From: Lytechinus variegatus
Lineage: Eukaryota > Echinodermata > Echinoidea > Temnopleuroida > Toxopneustidae
Direction: 5' to 3'
Length of the DNA: 64,000 nucleotides
Assembly: GCF_018143015.1 (NCBI RefSeq)
Contig: NC_054741.1
Coordinates: 58,774,197 to 58,838,196, forward strand
A program made the position numbers and the translations under genes. Positions within the stretch are counted from its first letter, which is position 1. Every line of letters begins with the position of its first letter. Shown here in pieces: positions 1-12,500 of this stretch. The notes under the pieces are model-generated. The model saw only the letters and a program-made list of their open reading frames with translations. It was not told where the DNA came from and made no database searches.

Positions 1-694
1 TTTATTCTCTTAATTACAAAAAGTACCAATAATAAACAAATTAAATTATTTTTTATCCAATTGAATGTTGCATTTAGATGAATTGGTTAATGCATGATTG
101 ATTTTAAGCATATACCCATGGTAGTTAGCCCCCCACCCCTACCCCCCCCCCAAAAAAAATGTTCATTCATGTTGGAATGATTTTTAATTCTTTTTTTTTC
201 CTCAATAGATGTGTTGGTGATTGTTTGCATGATGCACTTAGTTAGCAATTTATCTACTGGAATATAGTTAGTGAACATGAGGCAGGGACACATTGACAGA
301 ATGCCCCCCCCAAAAAAAAAAAAAATTACAAAAAAAAGTCTTCAAGCTCTTGGGGGGGAGGGATATGTTATTTGTATCAGTTGTGAGTTGTCAGGGGGGG
401 CAAACTGCCACCCCCCCCCCCCCCCCGTAGGTATGCAAGTGCCCCCCTCCCCATCTGACGCTATGGAAACTGAAAGCCAATACAATGTGTGTGTCTGAAA
501 AGGATTTCAAGGTATTCCAAAGCTGGAATGTCATGTTTTATATGTATGTTTGAGGAGCCATCCATGCCATGTTTCATGGAACCTATTTCTGTTAAAGAAA
601 ATTGTAAATATCCCTGAGGAATTTATCGCAACCAATCAGATTGCATTGTATTAGTAGCTTATAACAATTAACATTGCTATGTTCTTTTGTGCAG
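1..694 (+). other. Intron of CRCP (5' part outside window)
   Basis: No exon is visible. The stretch contains several C- and G-homopolymer runs (about 131-150, 303-325 and 411-426) next to A-runs, a pattern seen at the edges of palindromic repeats elsewhere in the window. It ends at the acceptor TTTTGTGCAG. Confidence 0.5.
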
Positions 695-2445
695 ACAATC
701 AAATACCTTGAGAAGACTCCCTGCGGGCTTCAAACTCCTGAGGTAGTGGAGAAATTCCTGCGAGCTCTCACTCCATTCAGCCTTACCAAGTGAGTAGAAG
801 AATTGACTGATCAAGGGGTTTTTCACAAAGAGTTGAGTCTGATTAAGTCGTGCTTAAATGCCAATGCTGACGTCATACAATCAACAATCTCATGGAATGA
901 TATGTTGGAGAGCATGTGACCATTTGGGTAATGCATCATAAACCACACGTAATGGATTTTAAGGGTGATTTTTTTTTCTGTCACTTATCTTTGTGAAACA
1001 CTGTCTTGGTCCTTTTGACATCATCACCTGCAATCGATTGCAAATAGAGGATTCCGATTGGTTGATAGTGGGTTTGTTGAATGATCTATGCATGCAACAG
1101 TGATTATGATCAGTCAGCCTTTGTTTTATTGGTCACTACTAGGAAGTAATCCATTTTTATTGTTTGCTTTTTATGTGGATTTTTTTTTCTTAAATATTTT
1201 GTGATTTGGCCCTAATGGAGTGTTCATTCATTGATTGTTGAAAAACTTGTATTGATCTCAGCCAGTTTCCTACTTACTTAGGCAAATTCTTTCAGGAATT
1301 ATTGAGTTTGGTTGTGACTTATGTAGTCAGCAGGCTTATTTAAAGTAAAAACTGAGATGTGTGTATTTAATAATCCCAGATTTCACACTTCCCAAGCATT
1401 TTATAGTGATTGCATCACAGAAAGCTACAAGCAAAGATTATATCCTGACATAATCAACCCATTCCATGCTTGAGAATTCATTGACATTTTGGTTGGAATC
1501 CTCCAGACCATTTTTCATCAAAATTATGTTTTCAAATGATTGCAAAATGAAGCCTCATTAACATTTTTTTTTACATCATATCAACTGAACCACGTCAATT
1601 TTAGAATGTACAGGTGTTTAATATAGAAATAATTAAAAAATGATACATTTGGAAAATTTATGAAAACTTGATATTGATAACAGAACACTGACTGCATTGT
1701 CGTATTTCCTCTTTGAGTACCAGTACTTTGCATGATTTCATGAATTTTGAATAGAGCTATGAACAAATTTGTACATTTTCCCAGACTCAGAATTGCAATG
1801 CCTGTCACACTTCATTTCTTAATAGGTCTGAGAAATTGCAGCTTCTAAATCATAGGCCGACAACAACAGTAGAAATAATGGCAGTAAGTAGCTCATTCTG
1901 TAATCAACTAGATTTATATTATTTTTTCTACAGTATTACTGAAATTATATTAGTTTCAATGTGCAAGAAGTATAGACTGTATTTATGTAGTTATGGAGGT
2001 ATTCAGCTTTAATTTGTATTTTGTTACTGAAATTATAAATTGAATCGGTTTGCATTTGTAATATTATCATGCTGTATTTAAGACAGCCAGTTTCATGAAT
2101 GGTGATAGTAGTAATTGGATTGAATGTCAATTCACTTTATTTCTTCTGTGTGAATATAATGCAGTATTCATATTAAGGGGTTGGGGTGGGAGGGATTTAT
2201 ATACATTATTTCTCACTAAATTTCACTGGAGATGTTTGAAGAGATTTGTTTGAAAAAATAAGAAAAATAAATCAAAATCAATTGTTGCATCACTTCTCTA
2301 GATGATAGAGGAATGTGAGGAACGATTGACAGAAGAGCAGATGGAATCCCTCATTCAAGTCATCACCTCCATCCTACCAGGAGAGCAAGGGGAAGAAGAG
2401 GATGAGGAAGGAGAAGAAGAAATGGAAGAAGGAGAAGAAGGATAA
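695..2445 (+). CDS. CRCP: RNA polymerase III subunit RPC9 / CRCP, last three coding exons (5' part outside window)
   Basis: Subunit of the RNA polymerase III stalk (RPC9, yeast Rpc17; also called CGRP receptor component), acting in nuclear Pol III initiation with RPC8. Three coding exons are visible: 695-789, 1826-1883 and 2302-2445. The first begins after TTTTGTGCAG, and GT donors and AG acceptors fit throughout. Joined, they read TIKYLEKTPCGLQTPEVVEKF, then LQLLNHRPTTTVEI, then EECEERLTEEQMESLIQVI, which matches the C-terminal HRDC-like domain of the family; the LQLLNHRP and EERLTEEQ motifs are diagnostic. The protein ends in a very acidic glutamate-rich tail, as in orthologues, at TAA 2443-2445. 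The N-terminal exons lie left of the window. The 3' UTR is followed by AATAAA at 2936. Confidence in family is high; the 5' exons cannot be assessed. Confidence 0.93.
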
Positions 2446-2935
2446 ATCATTGCTTTCATCTAATGTAGAAAAGTTGTCATTCAGAGAGGATGGATGTTGA
2501 ACCGGTAGAAATGAAAGAACTTGAAGGAACTTGAAAATTCATCCCGACATCCATCTTAGTCTTACTCTGATGTCTTGCAGAACTAGCTAGAGTTGGAAAC
2601 TGAGTTGGTAAAGGAGGGAAGGGAGAATGAAGAGGGAAGCTGTTTAGCCAGTGGGCTGTGTGCACCGAGGAGCTGGCTGTTAGTAGGTTACAGTACATAT
2701 TGCTGCACAAGGGTCCCTGCGAGAGGTTATACATTCTATTTCAGGATTTATTAAAAGAAAGTGGAAGAAAATCAAAACCTGCGGCAATGATAGATGGAAT
2801 GCATTATGTCACATGATGTCGATTTGTCAAATCAGTGATTATTATTCTAGTATGGGTATATAAAATGTTTCATCATTGGAAAGTTTTGTTGTACAGTATG
2901 CTTGACTTATGACATGCCAAATGGGCGTCTCAATC

Positions 2936-2941
2936 AATAAA
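2936..2941 (+). terminator. Polyadenylation signal of CRCP
   Basis: AATAAA lies 491 bases after the CRCP stop codon, on the coding strand, and is the first good hexamer downstream. The actual cleavage site cannot be seen from sequence alone. Confidence 0.55.
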
Positions 2942-3355
2942 AGAATACTGCTTAATGCATCAGAGTGATGTATCTTAGCCATTTACATCAGCTGAATTAC
3001 CAGGAACATGTGTTTATTCAAGTTCTTGCAGTTAAAACACATGTTGCTGTAGAGAACATATTTGCAAAAATTAGATAAAAATTCTTTGTACTTCATGAAA
3101 ACATCACATTTCCACTTATATTCCAATCGCTGATAAAGTTGCACATACATTTTGTAAATTTTAGCATTATGAAATAGCCCTTGGTTTCATTAGAATGTAC
3201 ACTGGATAATGCTTTTGTGGGAGATATGGTAGGAGATCTTGCAGATTGGATCCATTAATATGATAAAATTTGCAACAACCCATGGCCATAATAAGATGCC
3301 TAGTATCAAAAGAAAATTCTATCCATCACAAGAAAGAAGAAGATAATTGTATCCA

Positions 3356-3948
3356 GGGGAGGATCCAAGATTTTCCAAAGGGGGAGGGGAGGCGAATGTT
3401 CTCAAAGAAAATTTTACAGGCTTAACCCTATATTTAGGCCCCCCCCTCGACATTTTTTGCGATAATTTCTAAATGCAAAAAAATAATACGCTGAAATTTC
3501 ATGACTTTTTTATTTCACATCTCCCGCACATTTTGAGACCCTGTTTGCGAAAATCGGCGGTACACTTGCGGAGATATAGCATGCTTGACTCCATTGCATT
3601 TTCTCCAAAAATGGGGGGGAAACTACAAAAAAATGAAAATTCCTTGAAAAAATTTGAATATTTGCATAATTAATTAGATAAAAAAAATGATAATATCACA
3701 AATTTGACAACGCATTCTTGTAAAATATATAATGAGACACCCACACACCAAATTTGGTCACAATCCGCCGATAAACGGCCGAGATCTGATGGGGGGGCCT
3801 AATAGCCCCCCCCCCCCGGGCTATGCAATTTCAAGATAGCCCGGGCTATATAGGGTTAAAAGAAAAAGTGTATGAACAACATATCTACATTAAAAATATT
3901 GACTTTGACTATCAAAGGGAGGTGGGGGCACGGGCTGGATCTGCCACC
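3356..3948. mobile_element. Small palindromic element (GGATCC family), split by a nested TTAA element
   Basis: The left edge reads AGGGGAGGATCCAAGATTTT and the right edge reads GGGCTGGATCTGCCACC. The same pair of edges occurs at 36403-36598 and, in reverse orientation, at 25098-25345, so this is a dispersed family about 200 bp long without coding capacity. Here it is lengthened by the insertion at 3426-3855. Confidence 0.6.
3426..3855. mobile_element. piggyBac-like non-autonomous element (MITE), TTAA target site
   Basis: The 430 bp element is flanked by TTAA at 3422-3425 and 3856-3859. Its termini are CCCTATATTTAGG on the left and the inverse of CCCTATATAGCCCGGG on the right. TTAA duplication with CCCTA termini is the hallmark of piggyBac-type transposons. 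No transposase is encoded. C-runs lie just inside each terminus. Confidence 0.7.
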
Positions 3949-4116
3949 AATTGTAGCTCAGTATTGCTTCTTAATTGCTATTTGAAGATGAATGTCAATT
4001 TCCTGGACCCATACCACCAAGCTTAGTTATTGATCATGCAGCTGACACATAGTGATCAATATAATCAATTATAAAACCAGCCCTATGATCACATTCTAAG
4101 CTTTGAGTTACAGAGC

Positions 4117-4255
4117 CCTGGGGAGTGTTCCATCAACAACATTTTTTCCGACATGTTGGATCTGACAACTTTCCTTGATTTTGATTGGCTGAGAAGCACT
4201 GTTACTATGGTAACTATTGGACTCAGACAAGTCCTTTCATGAAACTCTCCCCTGG
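4117..4255. mobile_element. Short palindromic repeat (MITE-like)
   Basis: The ends CTGGGGAGTGTTCCATCAA and TTTCATGAAACTCTCCCCTGG are imperfect inverted repeats about 140 bp apart. There is no coding content. Confidence 0.45.
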
Positions 4256-6574
4256 CCAGGTCGTGAAATACGTACATGTAGTGAGTTAGCGTGACCATTG
4301 AAAAATTTCATGTGGGATCAACAATATAATGTGAATAAAATTGTCATTGATGAATTCCAAGTTAATCATTTTGGAAAATCATGTATAGTGTGGTCATGGT
4401 TGTCATGAAATTTTAGTACGTAATAGTTGTATTATTAAAGAGCAGAAGTGGAAACCACATAGTAGTCACAAACTAAAATGAGTACAGAACAAATGAAGGA
4501 AATAATTATAAGACTGGCATTGTAATGAAAATATGATTATCATGGCTCTTAACAGAGTATCTGGAGTCAACCATGCTGTGGAATTGCCAAAATAGTCTGA
4601 AATTATTATTATACCATAGAGCTGTTAGCTCCATGATTATACCATATTTTGGGATATAGCGTGGCAAAATTACCTCTTTGGAACATTGGGAAGATGATTT
4701 TCTGCTTACATGTATGCAAATTGAGCATTGTAATCCCCTATAGATGAAGAATATCAGTATAAGCTTTATTAAACATGATTTGTCTTTTAAATATTTGGAT
4801 TATGAATATTTAAGATCTGGAGGTCTTGGAATAAATTCTGTCATATATTTCTAGTACGGAAGCATGTTTGTTGGTTTCATTTTTGTCTGAATTGTTTGAC
4901 TGAGAAGGGTAATACAGAGTTACACCCTAGATTCTAACTAATCTTTGTTGAATCATACCATCACCGCCCCCCTCCCCCTTATCCTCAAGTTCCTTATACC
5001 TCAGTCATATTTGCCTCCAATCCCTAACCCTTCATTTACTCTTTCCCCAAACCCTTCATTCAAATCTGTCTCTACTCCCATCATCAATAAGGCTAAGCTC
5101 ACCAACTCCTCACACCTTACATCTTCCACTCCAGTTTTATCTTCATTCACTATTTCCCCAAAACCATCACCTAGGCTATCATCTACACAGCCCCGCACCA
5201 ACATGTTTTTCTAGGTTTGAACTGTACATTGCCCAATAATTAAAATGGGGTGATAGGTTCACCATCGGAAAACTTGGAAAATATGTTGGTGAGCTTTGCC
5301 ACATGATTTCTGAACAAGAGTGAAATTTTGGTCAATCTCATCACTTTCCTTCATGTAAGACGACTTAAAAAAAAATACTCTGACATGCAAAATATATTTC
5401 ACTTTCACATTTTCTTTTTCATCAATGTACAATAATAAAATACTTTGATACATTTTCAGGTTTGAAATGTCACATACGCAGGATAAAAATCAAATCAACA
5501 CACATAATATTGCTGCAACAATCCAATAACAAATAGTCATATTCAGCTCACAAAACTGCAACAATACATGCAACTTCTGACCATTCCCATAACATGTTTA
5601 TCAGTCCTGCTGCACATACATAATATTCTATTACATATACCGGTAGAAGATGAGCGTTCTTTATAAATGATTGTCGATCACCATTTGAAGAGAACCAAAG
5701 CTCGTTACATTATTTAATGTATATTTCCTGGTAAAGATATATTACATATCATTGAGGAATACCTGCAGCAAGAAAATCAATACATTTACTCTTAAATGAT
5801 TCCCTAAAACCTAAAAACATGAAATAATGATAGTTTGAGAATTTCATTTGCAAGTTGCAACAACATCCCAATCAGGCAAACTTTGGCTATTACAGAATCA
5901 AATTTTAACATTTAGGCATGTTCAGCTCAACGAGATTTGAATAAAAAGTATTAAAATAAAAAAACTTATGTTTCAATGAATTCTCAATTTACAAATTTGT
6001 CTGTTTTTTCTGATTTCGTTATAGAAAACACAAATATAGAGAGTGTGTGCATATCTTTGCTCCTATCAATAGTCACTAGTGCACATACCGGGGGTAACTG
6101 TTGTGTGAGATAAAATAAAACTTTAACACGTTATTATTTTTCTTATTTTCACTCGATATTGACGGCATATCAGTGTCATACTGATTTAAATTTTTTGTGA
6201 CTTTCTCGCTTATTCACAATGGCATGCTGTTAGGGTGGACATAACTTTCTTAATTAGTGTGAATGCAAGCAGCTAGAGGTAGAAAAAGCAGAACAAAGGA
6301 TTAACTGAATTCATGGTAACATTTTTACTTTCATAATTCTGACAATGACGAGCATCTAATAAATACTGATAACATTCCTTTGGTGAAACTTACAAACTTT
6401 ATTCCGATGGCTTGGCGGATTTAAAACAGTTAATTTCAGAGTTCAATTTGGTTCCACCAATAATAACTTATACAGTTAAAAGAATACGTCATATCATATG
6501 ATGTTGCATGTAATAGCTGCAGTGGACAGAGGCCGACATCTGAGAAAGTATAAGGCAAATCACGCTCACCACTG
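4256..6574. other. Intergenic / 3' flanking region
   Basis: AT-rich sequence between the converging CRCP and CHCHD2 genes. A pyrimidine-rich stretch lies at about 4965-5190. An AATAAA on the minus strand at 6398-6403 lies 172 bases past the CHCHD2 stop and is a candidate polyadenylation signal. I see no gene here. Confidence 0.4.
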
Positions 6575-9500
6575 TTACGCCAAACCTATGGTGGGGAGAA
6601 AGGATAGACTGTCATAGACATGATTAAAAATTTTCAAAAGAATTATTAAAATCAAAATCTGGTAAAGCATCAGACCAGTTCCCAAATGATCTCTAATATT
6701 ATATTCTTTATACTGTACCAATGCTTTGTACTTGGGTCACACTCCATCATACTTAGTTAAAAATAGCCCCACTTGTGTTGATGGGGACATAGTTTCTTGA
6801 ATCTTAAGACTGAATTAAAGCAGGCTTATCAGGCTAAAATCTTGAGGTTGAGCAAACCTAGGCTCATGGGGAACTGCCTATAAGGGGGCCTACACATCAT
6901 TGGGAAATTGAATTAGTACGAAAATTTTAAAGGCCAATTGACTTGCATAATACAATCCATCCGTCATGAGAGCCAGTCGGACTAATGCTATAAAAGTTCA
7001 GACAGCACAAATCTGACCAAACTTTTACTTCGGGTTGTTTCAGTTTTCAACAATCCAAATTCCTAGACTCAAAGCAGGTTTCTTGAGTGCTAAAGCAAAA
7101 CAAATATCCTCTGTGAAGTTACATGTTTCAAAGTGAAAACATGCAGTTTACTACTGGTTGGTTAGTCTACTAACTATCGCTCTCCTATTAGACCTCCCAG
7201 ACATACCGGCGTCTATTACATGTATACAGTGCGTACCAAAAAAAGTTTACACTTTGAAAAAGCCCTGGGAATTAAAAAATATACAATATATGAGTAATTT
7301 TTACACAAATAATCTTGGGTTTGGGTCTTATCTATCCAATGAAAGTAAAAGTTTTGACAGAATGTTACACTTCAGTGAGCACTTTCCATTGTTGTAAAGC
7401 TTGCAGATATCTATTTGCGCAGAAATGCTCGTTTTCACACTGTCAAGGGGAAAGGGCGAAATCAAACTTACACTGCGAAACATTTCTCATACATTTCCCA
7501 TTACACTTTTTGTCAACTGTAATAAATGGATACATTCAAGTATTTTGCAACAATTCTGCCACCCAAATTGAAATTTCAACACTTAGTAAGCATAACTAAA
7601 TCTGAACAAAAGTTTATATCAGACATCTCCAGCATTTTTCACTAAGTTTTTATCATTAAAGTGGGTTTACATTTTATTTTTCATTTAATACTTGTTTCTC
7701 CACACTTTTTCCAAGCTTGACAATGATTAACAAAATGAAAATCAAGCCTAAGCCATTTCATGTAAATCACAGCTCAGTGTAAAACAAATATTGTCACGAT
7801 GGCCTCGGTGTGTGGAGGAGTGGGGTGGGGCGCAATGCACTCTTCAAAGTGTTTTGGGCAAGGAAACAAGTTAAAAAGGTAAAAGATATCTTCAAATCAA
7901 TTTTATTAGCTAAATTCAACGTGTCCTTCATGATTAAGGTCTACTTTTATTTGCATAACTATTTCAAAGTTCTGCGCAAATCATTTTTTACTAACATTTC
8001 AAAAGTAACTGGTGCTCACTCAAGCGGAAATATTTTTTGACAGTTACTTTGTCATTTGCTTAAATGGATCTGTACCAATGTTAAAATTTGAAAAATCTTC
8101 AGGATATTACAAATGTATAATTTTACAGGATATTTTCTAAGTGTAAACTTTTTTTTGTATACTACCCCCAGGCAGTCTGGAAGCAGGCCTTGTAGTTGCT
8201 CTTCCGTATCATAAGCCGTTTTCTCGTCAAGCAAAATTTGAAACGGGGCAATAAATCATGGAACTTGGAACAGGCTATCCTCATAGTGAAAGTAAGCTTA
8301 GTGGACGACTTGAATGCCTTCTCTGTTCTAAGATAGGCCTTGATTTTCCCATGATTTGTCAATGGTAGGCCGCTTTCGAACATGATACCTATAGTATTTC
8401 CGCAACCCACATATGCTAACCCTGTCGACCAAAAAAACACCTATAGTGTGACACATTTTTCTTGAGAATTAAAACCATGATAATTCTCACCGTTCGCTCT
8501 CTTGCAATCTTTGAGAACCATGTTGAACGCATCGCACAAACTGAGGTCACTCTGGGTATCGGCACACTGCATGAATCTCTGTAGCTCATACTGGCAAGGG
8601 TTCTGTTGCTGCTGCTGTTGCTGTTGTGGCTGTTCTTGGTAGGTGACATCTGGATGGCTACTTCCACCACCAGTCATGGCATGTCCAACGGCATGCCCCT
8701 GTGATAGTGCAAAACCATTAAGAATGGATTAAGTTATGGGATTGGATCCGGGGGGGGGGGAGGGAGGTGTACTTAGATTTGGTTTGGACAAGGGTGTGCG
8801 GCCGAAGGTTCAAAACCCAAACTCATATTTACGGGTCATTTGGCTAAAAAGGTACCCATTATTATTGATCGATTAAAATTTGACAAGCAAGAAAAAAAGG
8901 TTATCACCCAAAATTAGAGGAGAATATGGACCCATGTTTAAGGCCAGTATCTAAAAATTGGGGCCATGTTTAGGGGTTTTCCAGCATAAAACCATACCCC
9001 ATGTTTAGGGATTCTTCAAAAAAAGCAACCCATCGAGCAGCACATCCCCGTATGCCTTATTTCATGAGTTATCCCCCCCCCCACCGGGACTGGATCAAGA
9101 CTTGTTACTTGACTGGGGAACACTTTATGAAACAAAGTCAGTGATTTAAAAGATATGAAGAAGATTCCAACTTAACCCTTAATAAACTGGGGTCAATTTG
9201 ACCCCACCCTCGGCAAATTTTGCCGCTCAGCCGCTGCGCAAATTTTTTTTGACCGCACCACTGATGGACTTTTTACTTTCAAGTCTTGCGCATCTTTTGA
9301 GACCAAATTTGCGTCCCATTTACGATGTTTCAAAATTACACAATATTTTGTAAGCGCAGCTCGGTCCTAAAATTGCTCAAAAACGTGATTACTTGTACAA
9401 AGTCAATGTAAATTGTGTTTTCCAACCCAAAATCATTAATGTATGATTATCTTTATTTTTGTTGGTTCAGATGGATGTATTTTATGTGATTTATAATTGC

Positions 9501-12500
9501 AAAGGGGTCCCTAACAAACTTCATCAAAAAAATAAAATAAAACACACAGGCTTGAAAAAACAAAGAAATACATAAGTAAACAAGTGGAATGTCTCAGGCC
9601 GTCTCACCTGCATCACGCGGTTCAATATAGCAGCAGTGCTGACTTTGAATACTACTCTAACTCGCACAAGATGTTCAGTGATACATGGTTACTCTTATGT
9701 CCACTTTTTATGAACTAGACCAATAAACTTACAGAGATATGATGGTTATTCAACAAAAAACCCCAACATGGCCAAAGTTCATTGACCTTACATGACCTTT
9801 GACCTTGATCATGTGACCTGAAACTCGAACAGGATGTTCAGTGATACTTGATTACTCTTATGTACAAGTTTCATGAATCAGATCCATAAACTTTCAAAGT
9901 TATGATGGTAATTCAACAGATACACCCAATTCGGCCAAAGTTCATTGACCTTTGACCTTGGTCATGTGACCTGAAACGCGCACAGGATGTTCAGTGATAC
10001 TTGATTACTCTAATGTCCAAGTTTAATGAACTAGACCAATAAACTTTCAAAGTTATGATGGTAATTCAACAGATACCCCCGATTCGGCCAAAGTTCATTG
10101 GCCCTAAATGACCTTTGACCTTAATCATGAGACCTGAAACTTGCACAAAATTTTCAGTGTTGCTTGATTACTATTATGTCCAAGTTTCATGAATCAGATC
10201 CATAAACTTTCAAAGTTATGATGGGAATTCAACAGATATCCCCAATTCGGCCAAAGTTCATTGACCCTAAATGACCTTTGACCTTGGTCATGTGACGTGA
10301 AACTCATGCAGGATGTTCAGTGATACTTGATTAACCTTATGTCCAAGTTTCATGAACTAGGTCCATATATTTTCTAAGTTATGATGACATTTCAAAAACT
10401 TAACCTCAGGTTAAGATTTCGATGTTGATTCCTCCAACATGGTCTAAGTTCATTGACCCTAAATGACCTTTGACCTTGGTCATGTGACATGAAACTCTAA
10501 TAGAATGTTCAGTAATACTTGATTAACCTTATGGCCAAGTTTTATTAACTAGGTCCATATACTTTCTAAGTTATGACATCATTTCAAAAACTTAACCTCA
10601 GGTTAAGATTTGATGTTGACGCCGCCGTCGCCGTCGGAAAAGCGGCGCCTATAGTCTCACTTTGCTTCGCAGGTGAGACAAAAAAACGATAAGATACATA
10701 GGAAATTAATATTTTGTGGGCCATTATTATGTAGATTTTTGTTAGAAATGTACAAATCTATATTTTCACCAAAAATTATCATTCTACTAGCTATATAAAT
10801 TGAGTTAAAGGCAAAAACATACACAAAAACAAAATTAGGGCAAATTTCATACGCTTCTTTGCAGAATTATCAAAAAAGAAAGCAATTAATTTTTTCAAAA
10901 TTTTACTATATAGTCTTGTAGTTAACAAATGGCTCCACATTTATATATGTGCAAAACATCTTCAACGACAAGCAATTGTTGCAGGGGTCGTTGTTAGGTA
11001 CCCAGTGTGCTCACTTACCACTGCTGATCCAATGGCTACACCACCAGCAGTCGCTGCCATCTGACCCAGGAGACCGGGCTGACGTGGTTGGCCCATGGCC
11101 GAGGCTGGCTGCTGGGATTGCATGGGTGCTCTCTGTGGAACAGGGGCTGGGGCCATCGTTCTGGGTGGCGAAGACCTGAAGTATGGACGTGAAGAATACA
11201 AATATTTGAGACTGACTCTGCAGTTTTTATAGAGAGTGGCATAGTACATGTACATGATTAAGTTTAGAACTTGTTGCTGATTCAGTTTGTCCATGTGTGT
11301 ACATACAGTTAAGGCCAGAAGTTTACACCCAATAAATTCGAAGAAAGTTGCCACTTGCCAAACATCATAAAATATACTGCATCTTTACAAACAGATGAGT
11401 ACGTCATGTCCCTTCATCTCATTGCTTGGTCATCAGCAGCTGAAAAAAATTTAGGTGTCATTTTTCCAAAAAAAATCTTTATATTCCAGACAAATGAAAA
11501 ATAAAAACTTCACAAAAACATTCATATTTGTGCTAGTTACTTCTGAAAACAAACATTTTAGATTACACATTTTGTTCAGTGGTGACATGTATCATGATAG
11601 AAAATGTAATAAGAATCATAGATTTGACAATTATATATATTTCTATGAAATGTTTGAAAATATAATAAACTTGAATACATAGGCTCTCACGTACCGAGTG
11701 AAAAGGCAACTATACAAATGCACCAAACTGCTAGTTATGTTTAGAATCTGAGGTTAACGCTTCAACTGATCTTGAAATACACATGGTCGCATGTCATAAG
11801 GTGGTCCAATTTCGCGAACAGGGTAAAAATGGTCAAAAATTTTATTTTTTTATATGTTATAGCTATTACCATTCTCTAAATAATGAAAAAGTTTTAAGTC
11901 TCGAATACCTTTATTTCTCCTTAAAATGACTAATTAACAGCTAATTATTACATAGACATCAATGTAAATGTGAATTTTGAAATGTGTTTTTCTCAAATTG
12001 GACCTGCTGCACATAAAATGGTGTCAAAAGTTAATGCAACATTGGATCACCCTAGTAAATTGCAGTTATAATCTTGAAACATCAATAATTAAATCTGTAC
12101 AAAAAATCGAATAATTATCTATCATTGTATGCATATTAATTATACTAATTAATTAACAGTATTTGATTTCACATTTTTGCCCCCAAAATACCTGTCACTG
12201 TATTTATATGCTTGGCAAAACAACAACATCATGGGTAGAAATGTTTGTTGCAATGATACACAACATTTGTGCTAAAAATTGAGATTACAAATTAGATAAT
12301 TAACCAAATCTCTCCGGTTTACTAATTGATTAGGTTGCAGATCAGAGCTGACATACACATGTATTCAATTGCTGCATATTTTCAAAATTGTCAAATTTTT
12401 ATGACATTTAGTTGTTCCCTGCTTTAAAACACCCAGAAATATGAGGATAACAGTCATATTACAGATTATAGTAAGTTGTTAATTAGGTTTAATTAATATT

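Noticed and set aside
5001-5214. Frames on both strands in a C/T-rich stretch
   Set aside because: Open on both strands because of composition; no start context, motif or splice evidence.
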